Assembly (NCBI GenBank): GCA_963922335.1
Contig: CAWUIB010000001.1
Coordinates: 530,827-594,826, forward strand
Length of the DNA stretch: 64,000 nt
DNA from: CALBPI01 sp963922335
Lineage (GTDB): Bacteria > Pseudomonadota > Gammaproteobacteria > Steroidobacterales > Woeseiaceae
Direction: 5' to 3'
A program made the translations under genes and the position numbers. The notes beneath the pieces were generated by a model. It made no database searches. It was not told the DNA's origin and saw nothing but the letters and a program-made list of their open reading frames with translations. Of the stretch, positions 42,756-51,488 are shown one piece after another (positions within the stretch are counted from its first letter, which is position 1; each line of letters starts with the position of its first letter).

Positions 42756-45049
42756 GTTCACCTTGGCCGGAAAGCATGTCGACACCGCCTCTGTTCCTAT
42801 TGGACGCGGCGCATGCACCAGAGGCAGATCATCTTCGCGCGTGGATTGAACAAACGGCGCCCGATAACGTGAAACCCGCGTGTCTGCTGCTCCCCATCGC
42901 GAATCGTCAAGAGACGATCGAGGCGAGTGGTCTCGTCCCGTTTCTCGAGCTATCGCCAGAAACCGAACTGATCCCCGTCCGGGTCATATGGCAAAACCCA
43001 GAGAAAACGCATTCTCATCCGCCGCGTTTTCGCGACCTGTGGCAGGGTGATTACCGACATCCGAGCGCGAAGCGCGCTACGCAATGGCTTGCGCAGGACC
43101 CGAGTCGGGGCGAATGTGTCGCCGGTGCATCCGCCACACTTGGCGATCTTCGTGCCCAGTTCGAAGCCGATGGGCAATCAATAACCGATCAACCGGCATT
43201 TGCCGCATTTATTGCGGGTCGCGCAGGGCTGACACTCGACATTGCAGAGCGCAAGCGACGCGGCGGTCGCTACAAGGTCCCGCGGCGAGTGGCGAGCAAC
43301 ATGAAAGCGAGTCGCCGCTATCAGGAGGCGCTCGCCGAAGTTGCAGAGAAAACGGGTGAGTCGATTCCCGAACTCGAGGCGCGAGCGGAAGAGATTTTCG
43401 CGGAGTTGATTGCGATTCCCAAAGCGATTTGGCAAGACGGAATCGCCGCCTTTAATCGCAAGGTTATTGGCATGGGTTACGAACAGGAGTTCGTACTCGA
43501 TCAGGACACGTTGGAACGTATCCGGGATATCGTCCGAAACAAACCAACAGTGCTGCTATGGACCCACAAGACTCACGTGGATGGCTTTGCAGTCTACTCG
43601 ATGATGTTCGAGAACGATTTCCCGGTACCGCACTTGCTGGGTGGGGTAAACATGGCGTTCGCCGGACTGGGCTACGCCGCACGACGCTCCGGCGGCATTT
43701 TCATTCGGCGCAGTTTTCAGGATGACCTGCTCTACAAAATGATCCTGCGACAGTACATCGGCTATCTCCTGGAGAAGCGCTTTCCGCTCACGTGGGCCTT
43801 TGAGGGAACACGCTCGCGGGTGGGTAAGTTGATGCCCCCGCGGTATGGGTTGCTAAAGTATGTGCTGGAAGCGGCCGCGACCACCGGCTCAGAGGACTTA
43901 CATGTCATCCCCGTAGCGCTGAATTACGACCTTATCGGCGATGTCAAAGACTACGTCCGGGAGCAAAGCGGTGCGGTCAAACAACCGGAATCACTAAGAT
44001 GGTTTATCGGTTATCTGCGGGGTTTGCGTAAACGTCTCGGGCGCATCTATATCGACTTCGGAGAGCCGATCGTCGTCAGTGACCCGGAGTCTGTGCAGGA
44101 CGGACTAAGCCTCAAAAAGCTGGCGTTCGAGGTGGGTGTTGAAGCGAATAAAGTCACACCGATAACTCTGGCGTCACTTGTCACGATGATCTTGCTTGGT
44201 GCAGCGCCGCGTGGACTTACACGCCATCAACTGGGGCGACAGATGTTGCGTTATTTGAAGTGGGCACGTGCGCGCAACATCCGAGTGGCGAGTGATTTCG
44301 ATCAGGGTTCGCCGGAAGGACTCAATCAACTGGCGGATGTACTCGGTGACAGCGGCCTCGTCACTCGCTTTGATGAAGGTCCTGACATTGTCTATACACT
44401 CGCACCCGATCAGCATGGTGTTGCGAGTTATTACCGAAACACGATTGTTCATCATTTTGTGGTGAAGGCGTTTATTGAATTGGCATTGATTTCGCTGCCT
44501 CAGGAACTCGAGCAACGTCTTCCGTACTTCTGGGATCGCGTCGATGCACTACGTGATCTGTTCAAGTTCGAGTTTTTCTATGTGTCCCGCGAAGCATTTC
44601 GAGGTCGCGTTGAAGAGGAGTTGAACCACTACGATACCGAGTGGAGCGAAAAACTCTCAATCGAGAACGAGTTCCCGGATCGCCTCCTGAAACGACTGCG
44701 CCCGTTAGTCGCTCGTGCGGCTTTGTTGCCCTATATCGAAGCCTACGGAGTGGTGGCGAAGATCCTCAAAGGCCTGCGAGACACGGAATCTATCGAGCGC
44801 AAAGCGTGCCTCGATCAAGCACTCGCTTACGGAAAACAGGCTTACCTTCAGCGATTGATTACCAGTGAGGCGTCGGTTGGCAAATTGTTCTTCGACAATG
44901 CATTCAGCCTGATGGAGAACCTCGGTTTGATCGAACCCGATGGATCCGATCTCGGACCCGCGCGCAGAGCGTTTGCAGCTACCATCGCAGACCTAGCTCG
45001 CTGTATGGAACAAATCTATCTGCTCGATGCGCCGGGTGACATGCTCTAG
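42752..45049 (+). CDS. plsB: Glycerol-3-phosphate 1-O-acyltransferase (PlsB-like)
   Basis: A 765-aa acyltransferase. Motif I is WTHKTHVDGFAVYS, where HKTHVD fits HX4D at about residue 271. Motif II is SGGIFIRRSF, motif III TWAFEGTRSRVGKLMPPRYGLL and motif IV VIPVALNYD. Large N- and C-terminal helical regions flank the core as in PlsB. The start is a TTG at 42752 overlapping the upstream stop (TTGA), supported by GGAGGAG 5 nt upstream; an ATG at 42776 lacks such a site. It makes lysophosphatidic acid for the PlsC domain encoded just before it. Convergent with the secreted-protein gene only 1 bp away. Confidence 0.9.
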   Translation: MSSPWPESMSTPPLFLLDAAHAPEADHLRAWIEQTAPDNVKPACLLLPIANRQETIEASGLVPFLELSPETELIPVRVIWQNPEKTHSHPPRFRDLWQGDYRHPSAKRATQWLAQDPSRGECVAGASATLGDLRAQFEADGQSITDQPAFAAFIAGRAGLTLDIAERKRRGGRYKVPRRVASNMKASRRYQEALAEVAEKTGESIPELEARAEEIFAELIAIPKAIWQDGIAAFNRKVIGMGYEQEFVLDQDTLERIRDIVRNKPTVLLWTHKTHVDGFAVYSMMFENDFPVPHLLGGVNMAFAGLGYAARRSGGIFIRRSFQDDLLYKMILRQYIGYLLEKRFPLTWAFEGTRSRVGKLMPPRYGLLKYVLEAAATTGSEDLHVIPVALNYDLIGDVKDYVREQSGAVKQPESLRWFIGYLRGLRKRLGRIYIDFGEPIVVSDPESVQDGLSLKKLAFEVGVEANKVTPITLASLVTMILLGAAPRGLTRHQLGRQMLRYLKWARARNIRVASDFDQGSPEGLNQLADVLGDSGLVTRFDEGPDIVYTLAPDQHGVASYYRNTIVHHFVVKAFIELALISLPQELEQRLPYFWDRVDALRDLFKFEFFYVSREAFRGRVEEELNHYDTEWSEKLSIENEFPDRLLKRLRPLVARAALLPYIEAYGVVAKILKGLRDTESIERKACLDQALAYGKQAYLQRLITSEASVGKLFFDNAFSLMENLGLIEPDGSDLGPARRAFAATIADLARCMEQIYLLDAPGDML

Positions 45050-45050
45050 C

Positions 45051-45467
45051 TCATTCGGAACCTTGGTTCGATTCGAGAACGCTCTCTTTGAGCCCGCGTT
45101 GCAATACCTCGAGGGCGGAGTCTGTCCGTCCAGTCTCCTTGAGCAGGTCTCCGAGAATCATTGTAGCTGCGCTTCTGACCGTCGGATTGGTGCTATTGGC
45201 CAGCACATCACGTAAGACGCCAACCGCGTTAGCAGCCTCACCACGCTCCTCATAAATTTCCTTGATTTTCTGCATTTGTAGAATCGCCGACTTCTCTGGA
45301 TCGGAGGCGATGTTGTGGGTCGATTCAATGATGGAGAAATAGCCATCCATCACGTTCATGAATTGCTCCATCATCGCAAGGTCGTCCGCATTCTGCGCCG
45401 ATACATTTGAACCGCCCCCCAGCATCACCACGATTGAAATAGTCACAAGCGATTTTCTAAACCACAT
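45051..45467 (-). CDS. Small secreted helical-repeat protein downstream of ECF sigma genes
   Basis: A 138-aa protein that I do not assign to a family. It has a signal peptide (basic start MWFRKS, hydrophobic core LVTISIVVMLGG, cleavage near VSAQ-N) and a helical mature part. One or two units look like TPR or HEAT repeats (AATMILGDLLKETGRTDSALEVLQRGL). The ATG at 45467 has GGAGG 6 nt upstream; another ATG is 3 bp earlier. It overlaps the end of the anti-sigma-like gene by 11 bp and is the last gene of the five-gene minus-strand run, so it may be a target or sensor partner of the sigma system. Confidence 0.7.
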   Translation of the reverse strand: MWFRKSLVTISIVVMLGGGSNVSAQNADDLAMMEQFMNVMDGYFSIIESTHNIASDPEKSAILQMQKIKEIYEERGEAANAVGVLRDVLANSTNPTVRSAATMILGDLLKETGRTDSALEVLQRGLKESVLESNQGSE

Positions 45468-45864
45468 CATCTGCCTCCATAGAGTCATTATTTTCGCGAG
45501 TCTCATCAGGGACAAAAACGTCGCCTGCTCGCCTTGGTGTATTCGGGATGGTAGGTGCAATCAGTCGGCCTGGCGTGCGCAGGCCGCTAGAGGAGGGCAC
45601 ACCCGTGGGTATTGAGACACTGCGCAGCGTGAGCGGCTCGCTCTGATTTTCCGGCAAAGCGATTAGCAATACCGAAGCCACTGCTACGAATAAGGACGCA
45701 GCCATCGCTAGTCGTGTCGTCGACCTGGATCGCGAACGCCCCGCGTTAAGCCGTAGCCACAACTGCTCACTGGCGACAGTCGCGGGTGCATGCGTTGATC
45801 GCCAGTCGTCGCCGGCCGATTCCAGAGTCTGCTCCAGCGCATCGGAGCCATGATTCATTGCCAT
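45457..45864 (-). CDS. Probable anti-sigma factor (single-pass membrane protein)
   Basis: A 135-aa protein with an N-terminal cytoplasmic part of about 50 residues, one transmembrane helix at about 52-70 (LAMAASLFVAVASVLLIAL) and a proline- and charge-rich periplasmic tail. No zinc-binding anti-sigma HxxxCxxC motif is visible, so the call rests on topology and on position: it overlaps the end of the ECF sigma gene by 10 bp, the usual place for its anti-sigma factor. It could instead be an unrelated membrane protein. Confidence 0.6.
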   Translation of the reverse strand: MAMNHGSDALEQTLESAGDDWRSTHAPATVASEQLWLRLNAGRSRSRSTTRLAMAASLFVAVASVLLIALPENQSEPLTLRSVSIPTGVPSSSGLRTPGRLIAPTIPNTPRRAGDVFVPDETRENNDSMEADDVV

Positions 45865-46379
45865 TGCGCTCTTAGCCTCGTGCGAGCCTGACTCAATAGC
45901 GCTTTCACGGTACCGGCTCTGCAGCGCATCGCTTTAGCGGTCGCGCTCACGTCCATCCCCTCGTATATGCGCAGGTAAACGACTTCACGCTGTCGTTCTG
46001 GCAGCTCGTCGACCAATTTACGTATTCGTGTCATGTGGTCGGTGGCAATTGATCTGGATTCTGGTCCCGGAGCTGGATCGACTTGCTCGAAAGACTCGGC
46101 GACGGGCTTCGCTCTGTTGAACTCGCGACATACGTTTCGAAGGGTTTGATAAAACCAGGTGAAAGGTTCCGCTCCGAAACGAAACCGAGTGAGGCCATTC
46201 AGCGAGCGCACAAAAACCTCCTGTGTTGCGTCCGCCGCCATGCTCTCGTCAGCCAGCCAGCCCCGCGCAAGTCGAAAGAGCCGATCCTGGTGGCGGATGA
46301 CAAGCTGTTGCAAAGCCAGCTGATCCCCACGCTGAAACGCACGAACCAATGCTCGGTCATCGAGCTGATCCGTTGACAT
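45855..46379 (-). CDS. ECF-type RNA polymerase sigma factor
   Basis: A 174-aa sigma70-family protein with only regions 2 and 4. Region 2 (about 20-90) contains RHQDRLFRLARGWLADESMAADATQEVFVRSL and FTWFYQTLRNVCREFNR. Region 4 (about 115-172) contains LPERQREVVYLRIYEGMDVSATAKAMRC and GTVKALLSQARTRLR. It would direct transcription in response to an envelope signal released by the membrane protein encoded next. It lies 36 bp after the DUF1501 gene in the same direction, so it may be co-transcribed with the DUF1800-DUF1501 pair. Confidence 0.93.
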   Translation of the reverse strand: MSTDQLDDRALVRAFQRGDQLALQQLVIRHQDRLFRLARGWLADESMAADATQEVFVRSLNGLTRFRFGAEPFTWFYQTLRNVCREFNRAKPVAESFEQVDPAPGPESRSIATDHMTRIRKLVDELPERQREVVYLRIYEGMDVSATAKAMRCRAGTVKALLSQARTRLRAQWQ

Positions 46380-46415
46380 CGATTAGAGCATCCACGACTT
46401 GACCATCCGTTCAGT

Positions 46416-47798
46416 CTAACCGGCAAACAGCCCAAGCGGCGCGCCAGTCCCCGTCGCAACGAAGCGACGCACATTGGGCAACACTGCAGGTAGTTCGTTA
46501 TCTCGAACGCCAAACCACAATGCCAAATCCGCGAAATACTCGTCAGTCGACAATGTCGGCGCGTAGATGCCGCGCCCGACGTCGAGCGGTGAGTCCTGCG
46601 CAAGTATCGGATAGGTACCGAACATCTGTCCGCCATTGACGCCACCACCCATGACAATGTGGTGGCCGCCCCAGCCGTGATCCGAGCCGCGGCCATTTGA
46701 GGTCAGTGTCCTCGCAAAGTCCGAGATGGTGAATGTTGCGACCTGATCAAAGACAGCAAGCTCCGTTAGCGCATCACGAAACTCCGCGAGTCCATCGCTG
46801 ACCATGGGTAACATCCGTGCCTGGTTGTTCAGAACTTCATCATGGTGATCCCAACCGCCGACAGTGATGAAAAACGTCTGGCGGGTTGCGCCAAGCCGCT
46901 CACGAATACCGATGACTCTCGCGACCTGACGTAGAGCCTGCGACAGACCGTTGGCCGAGAATGCGGTTTGCAGCATCGGGGCATCCTGCATTGCCGTCGA
47001 GAATGTCGTGTTTGCATCGATAGCTTCACGAAACCGTTTGACGTATTCGGCTCGCAACAGTTGCGATTGTGGTCTTGCAAGCAATGAATCGGTCACACTG
47101 GTACGGAAGTCTCCAAAGGGTGTGCCGTCGTTGTAACCATTGATGGTCACGGCACCATCACCCTCTGGTGTGATGCTGAACTCGCTAGTGCTGCGCCCAC
47201 TCTGAAAGGTATTCGTTCCAGCCAACGAAACGTTCATCGAAACACCGTTCGACAGGTTGGCGCCTTGCATGAGATCCGCCATGCGTCCACCCCAACCGAT
47301 TGCCGATCTCAAATCTGGGGTTGCGGTCTGCCATTGGGCAATCTGATCTGCGTGCGAAAACAAACCGACCGGCAGCAATGCAGTTCCGTTCTGTACGGCA
47401 ATTGGATCGAATGGCTCAAGCAACGTGCCAACGTTCGCGACCAACGCTGCCTCGCCACTGCTAACAAGGTCGGCCAACCGTGTCATCCCAGGATGCAGAC
47501 CGAATGCCCGCGCCCCGGTGTTCGGCAAGCTGAGCGGCAGCAGCGTTTCGCGAGGCAGCGCAAGATCCGATCGGATTGCAGCGTACTCACCGTATTGTGC
47601 TGCATCTGCTGGAATCACCATGTTGTAGGCGTCATTGCCGCCGGCCAGCAGAATGCAAACCAGAGCGCGATAGTCGCTCGCCTGTTGTGCACTCGCTGTG
47701 CGCATCGCCCCTAACGTTCCGAGTGCCGTTCCCGCAGTGGCCCATGAAGCACCCGCGGCACAGGTATGAGACAGAAAACCTCTTCGTGTCATTGACAT
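46416..47798 (-). CDS. DUF1501 family protein with Tat signal
   Basis: A 460-aa exported protein. The twin-arginine signal MTRRGFLSHTCAAGASW is followed by a hydrophobic, Ala-rich stretch and a cleavage site near TASAQQ. The sulfatase-like DUF1501 domain includes VCILLAGGNDAYNMVIP, the GGWDHHDEVLNNQARMLP segment at about 325 with metal-like His and Asp residues, and DFARTLTSNGRGSDHGWGGHHIVMGG. Members occur paired with DUF1800 proteins; biochemical function is not established. The ATG at 47798 has GAGG upstream; the longer frame would overlap DUF1800. Confidence 0.9.
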   Translation of the reverse strand: MSMTRRGFLSHTCAAGASWATAGTALGTLGAMRTASAQQASDYRALVCILLAGGNDAYNMVIPADAAQYGEYAAIRSDLALPRETLLPLSLPNTGARAFGLHPGMTRLADLVSSGEAALVANVGTLLEPFDPIAVQNGTALLPVGLFSHADQIAQWQTATPDLRSAIGWGGRMADLMQGANLSNGVSMNVSLAGTNTFQSGRSTSEFSITPEGDGAVTINGYNDGTPFGDFRTSVTDSLLARPQSQLLRAEYVKRFREAIDANTTFSTAMQDAPMLQTAFSANGLSQALRQVARVIGIRERLGATRQTFFITVGGWDHHDEVLNNQARMLPMVSDGLAEFRDALTELAVFDQVATFTISDFARTLTSNGRGSDHGWGGHHIVMGGGVNGGQMFGTYPILAQDSPLDVGRGIYAPTLSTDEYFADLALWFGVRDNELPAVLPNVRRFVATGTGAPLGLFAG

Positions 47799-47808
47799 TT
47801 GTTCAGCC

Positions 47809-49500
47809 TCACTGCTGTACGACGTAGTCGGGTGAAATAAGAAACAGCCAAAGCGCCGTTTGGAACTTGAATTGATCGTCGTCGATCGGATCGAGCGTTG
47901 CGATCCACTCATCGCGCACTGCGGCACTGAGCTGACCTGCCATCAACAGGCTATCGAGCTGGTCGATGAGAACTTCTGTGTCCTGCGCTGTTTCTATCCA
48001 GCGGGTGAAATCCAGTGACGCCGGTGCGAAACCATCCGGGGTTTCACCAGGAAAGTCTGCGAATACGATTGCGTCAATCAAGTTCGGCCAACCGATGATG
48101 GTGCTCGCGTTGGTGATCTGAAATTCCGGAGCCACAAGATTCGCCTCAGCGATGGGGCCCGCGGGACTATGGTCCGGCAAATAAAAGTTGAACACGCTCG
48201 GTGCCGACAACGGGTGTTGTCGCAATATGGCTTCCGCAAAAAACCCGGTCATACCGACCAGCGTATCCGTGCTTGAAATATTGAACTGTCGCAAAATGCT
48301 GACGTAGCGAACGAGCGGCTCTTGCAGCTTGCCTTTAGCACTGTTGGCGTCTGGTGCCGAACGCGCCTCCGGGTCTAGCAATACGGCCCTAATGACCGCC
48401 TGCATGTCGCCGCGAACGCCGAAACCGTTGTCGTTAAATGTGGTGGCAACACGCTCGATGTAGGCAGGTGAGGGATTGGATGTCACCAGGCGCTGAATGA
48501 GCTGCCTGCCGATAAATGGCCCGACGTTGGGATGATTGAACAGATTGTCGATCGCCATTTCGAGATCCTGACTACCAGTCTGCCCAGCCGGAACAACAAA
48601 CCCATTCAAAAGCCTCTTCTCACCGGGCTCATGCGCCGCATCGAACATTTGCATCGGCACCGAGAAGTTCGGCTCAGCGATATTGCCGAAGAACGCGCCG
48701 GGCCCACCAAAGGAAAGACCGGTAAAGACTTTTGCGAACTCACGAATATCATCGTTGTCGTAGCTCGGCACCGGTTGGCCATTAGCCCCCATCTGCACAC
48801 TGCCGTCGATATTCAATTCAAACAAACCTATAGAGAAGAGCTGCATCACCTCGCGCGCGTAATTCTCGTCCGGGAAGATGTTTCGGATCGGGTCGGAGGC
48901 ACGGTTGTTCAGATGACTGAGGTAGAGCCCCATCGCAGGGCTTAACGTCACCTCACGCAGCAAGTCTCGGAAGTTGCCAAACGCGTGCTCAAGCAGAACG
49001 TCGTAGTACGTGTTAAGCGCGTATGGGTAAACCTCCAACGTATCGACGTTGTCTGAAACGACAAAAATCTGGCTGAGTGCATACGCCACTCTTTGGCGTA
49101 CAGTGTCTCTGGCAGTCAACGTGTTATGCCACCAGCCGATTCGGCGGGCGAAAATCAGATACTCGATATCGTTCTCAAAAGCGTCAAATTCACCCGCTGC
49201 CCGCCGCGCAAGAATGCCTTCCATGGTGCTGCGGTGAAATGTGGGCGGCAGTGCGAACTGCTGATCAAGCCAGGCTTCTGCACCGAGCCGAGTCGCAGAT
49301 TCAAGGCCCGCATAGTCAAGGCCAAAAGACGCTGCGCGCACGGTTTGGCTCGTCGCGTCAATCTGTGCCTTACTGAGCGGTGCTGGGGCGGGTGGAGGGA
49401 CGCCTACGTTCGACGGGGCGCTGCCGCCGCCACCGCCGCAGGCAGTAAGACTTAAACCGAGGCAGACGATCACACCTCTGACGACTGTCGATACGCTCAT
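47809..49500 (-). CDS. DUF1800 family lipoprotein
   Basis: A 563-aa protein with a lipoprotein signal (LSLTACGGGG, acylated Cys at 21) followed by a glycine- and proline-rich linker. The DUF1800 domain contains the recognisable ARRIGWWHNTLTARDTVRQRVAYALSQIFV, LREVTLSPAMGLYLSHLNN, NYAREVMQLFSIGLFELN and PNVGPFIGRQLIQRLVTSNPSP. It is the first gene of an apparent operon with DUF1501, 10 bp apart. The pair is widespread in Proteobacteria and Planctomycetes; the function is unknown. Confidence 0.9.
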   Translation of the reverse strand: MSVSTVVRGVIVCLGLSLTACGGGGGSAPSNVGVPPPAPAPLSKAQIDATSQTVRAASFGLDYAGLESATRLGAEAWLDQQFALPPTFHRSTMEGILARRAAGEFDAFENDIEYLIFARRIGWWHNTLTARDTVRQRVAYALSQIFVVSDNVDTLEVYPYALNTYYDVLLEHAFGNFRDLLREVTLSPAMGLYLSHLNNRASDPIRNIFPDENYAREVMQLFSIGLFELNIDGSVQMGANGQPVPSYDNDDIREFAKVFTGLSFGGPGAFFGNIAEPNFSVPMQMFDAAHEPGEKRLLNGFVVPAGQTGSQDLEMAIDNLFNHPNVGPFIGRQLIQRLVTSNPSPAYIERVATTFNDNGFGVRGDMQAVIRAVLLDPEARSAPDANSAKGKLQEPLVRYVSILRQFNISSTDTLVGMTGFFAEAILRQHPLSAPSVFNFYLPDHSPAGPIAEANLVAPEFQITNASTIIGWPNLIDAIVFADFPGETPDGFAPASLDFTRWIETAQDTEVLIDQLDSLLMAGQLSAAVRDEWIATLDPIDDDQFKFQTALWLFLISPDYVVQQ

Positions 49501-49585
49501 TACGACGCTCCCTGAAGTCCGAGCAAGGACTGTATAGCGTTTAGTGCAATTCGCGCCGCGATGGTTTAGGCAATTTTAAGAAAAA

Positions 49586-50410
49586 CTAGAGGACGTTGGA
49601 TTTTTTGTCGGTTGGTGCCTTTCGAAAGGGTTGGGTCAACAGGGCAGGGAGCCGGTTTTCGTGAGGTTCCCGAAAATACTCCAGTCCGATAGTCATGGAC
49701 CGATGCGATTTCTCGGGCTGTGGCTTGTAACTGCGAAACAGAAAATCCCAGGTCGTGAGGCAGAAACCGTAGTTCATATCGGTTTCGCGTCGATCAGCCG
49801 AATGGTGCACCCGGTGGAAGTCTGGCGTCACAAGCAGGCGGCGAAGCCGACGATCTACAGCAGGCGACAGCGAAATATTCGCGTGGTTGAACATGGCGCT
49901 GACGTTCAGGACGATTTCAAAGATGATAACTGCGAGTGGGGCCGCCCCCAGCGCAGCAATCACTACCATCTTGTATCCCAGCGAAATCGCGATCTCTAGT
50001 GGATGAAAACGAATGGCCGTTGTCACATCGAACTCGGTGTCTGCGTGATGCACACGATGCAGTCGCCACAGCGCCGGTATCGCGTGCATCCATCGATGTT
50101 GCCAATAAATCGCCAAATCGAGCGCGATGACTGCGAGCGGTATCGCGACCCACTGCGACAAACTCACTGCGTTGAAAAAGCCCACGCCGTTTGCCTGACA
50201 CCAGAGTGCGAACGCGACCGGCAGCACGGGCATCAATAGACGCACGACCATCGCCCCGGAGAGAAACAGTCCGAAGTTCCCTATCCATCTTCTTTGGCGA
50301 TCCGACACATCTCGGCGCGGTAGACGCACCTCCCAAAGGGCAAATGCGACAATTGCCACAAGAAACGCAATTAGCCGAACACGATCTGCTTGTGCAATCC
50401 AATCTGTCAT
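49586..50410 (-). CDS. Sterol desaturase / fatty acid hydroxylase superfamily membrane protein
   Basis: A 274-aa integral membrane protein with about four helices. The di-iron histidine motifs are complete: HRWMH at about residue 107, LHRVHHADTEFD at about 117-128 and FHRVHHSADRRETD at about 198-211. The mid motif FNHANISLSP is also typical. Family members insert hydroxyl groups or double bonds into lipids using oxygen. The substrate cannot be deduced. The downstream end is followed by no gene on this strand for 80 bp. It starts 16 bp after modC stops, on the same strand, so it may be co-transcribed with modABC by chance or through shared iron/molybdenum metabolism. Confidence 0.92.
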   Translation of the reverse strand: MTDWIAQADRVRLIAFLVAIVAFALWEVRLPRRDVSDRQRRWIGNFGLFLSGAMVVRLLMPVLPVAFALWCQANGVGFFNAVSLSQWVAIPLAVIALDLAIYWQHRWMHAIPALWRLHRVHHADTEFDVTTAIRFHPLEIAISLGYKMVVIAALGAAPLAVIIFEIVLNVSAMFNHANISLSPAVDRRLRRLLVTPDFHRVHHSADRRETDMNYGFCLTTWDFLFRSYKPQPEKSHRSMTIGLEYFREPHENRLPALLTQPFRKAPTDKKSNVL

Positions 50411-50426
50411 TCGCGTCCCGTAGGCA

Positions 50427-51488
50427 TTAGAAAGAGGTGATAGCGGCGGCCTTCATCTGTGCGTAGCAACGAACGCCGGAGCGAAGTTCGAGTTTACTGG
50501 ATGCTGCATTCGTGATTCGAGCAAACAACGTTGTACCGGAAGCGTCTAACTCAACCAGAGTAAACGGCGCTTCTGGATAGGGCGACTGGGCACGAATCGT
50601 GACGGGAATTGTGTTCATGATGCTCGATTGTCTCTCGGGTTTTTCACTCAGACTGACATCATCTGCACGCACCCGGATACTGAATGGACTGCCGGAGGGC
50701 GCGACTGCGGCCAACTGGATTTTGAGGCCGTCTTTTTCGACCACGGCAAGCCCGTCCGCGTTCTCTACTACGCGAACATCACTAATCACTACTCCGAGCT
50801 CGCGCCCAAGTGCGCTGGTTGGTGGTGCGTCAGCAAACACTTTTGGTGCCGATCCACTGTTTGTAATAGCCCCCGATTCCATTAGGAGAAGATGGTCGGC
50901 CAGAAGTGCTTGCTCATACGCAGAATGGCTGACGAAGACACAGGTGGTGTCGGATTGTTTCACGCGCATCAGCACCTGCAAAAGTGTTTGGCGTGCTTCA
51001 TCGTCCAAGCCAGTCAACGGTTCATCCAGCAGCAAAACGTCAGGTTGGGCGGCGAGTGCACGCGCCATTGCAACGCGCTGCTGTTCACCACCTGAGAGCG
51101 TATCGGCGCGCTGATCACGTAGGGACAGAAGTCCGAAGTCGTTGAGTGTCGCGTCGAGCAAACCTGGCTTCGCACCCTTGTTGAGGTCAATTGCGAATTC
51201 GAGATTCCCGGCGACAGTGCGATGCGGTAAGAGTCCAGGCGACTGCAGGACCATAGCCGCACGTCTTTCGTGTGCAGGCAAAAAGTGGTTTTCGTCCTGC
51301 CATATCGCGCCGTTGACCTGCACGGTGCCCGATATTCGACTCAGGCCTGAAATGCCACGGAGGAGTGTGGTCTTGCCGCTACCTGACGGTCCGTAAACTC
51401 CTATGCAAGCGCCGCTTGGCAGCACCTGCGATACCGATAAGGGCGCAAGGTGCGGCGCCTGTTGCTCTAAAGTTATGCGGATCGTCAC
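50427..51488 (-). CDS. modC: Molybdate ABC transporter ATP-binding protein
   Basis: A 353-aa ATPase. The Walker A is VYGPSGSGKTTLLRGISGL, with the signature LSGGEQQRVAMARALAAQ. Walker B is LLLDEPLTGLDDEAR and the switch His is in CVFVSHSAYEQALLADH. A C-terminal extension of about 130 residues includes a MOP-like molybdate-binding fold (NTIPVTIRAQSPYPEAPFTLVELD). The start is the GTG at 51488, overlapping the modB stop (GTGA); the open frame extends 14 codons into modB. Drives molybdate import. Confidence 0.93.
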   Translation of the reverse strand: MTIRITLEQQAPHLAPLSVSQVLPSGACIGVYGPSGSGKTTLLRGISGLSRISGTVQVNGAIWQDENHFLPAHERRAAMVLQSPGLLPHRTVAGNLEFAIDLNKGAKPGLLDATLNDFGLLSLRDQRADTLSGGEQQRVAMARALAAQPDVLLLDEPLTGLDDEARQTLLQVLMRVKQSDTTCVFVSHSAYEQALLADHLLLMESGAITNSGSAPKVFADAPPTSALGRELGVVISDVRVVENADGLAVVEKDGLKIQLAAVAPSGSPFSIRVRADDVSLSEKPERQSSIMNTIPVTIRAQSPYPEAPFTLVELDASGTTLFARITNAASSKLELRSGVRCYAQMKAAAITSF

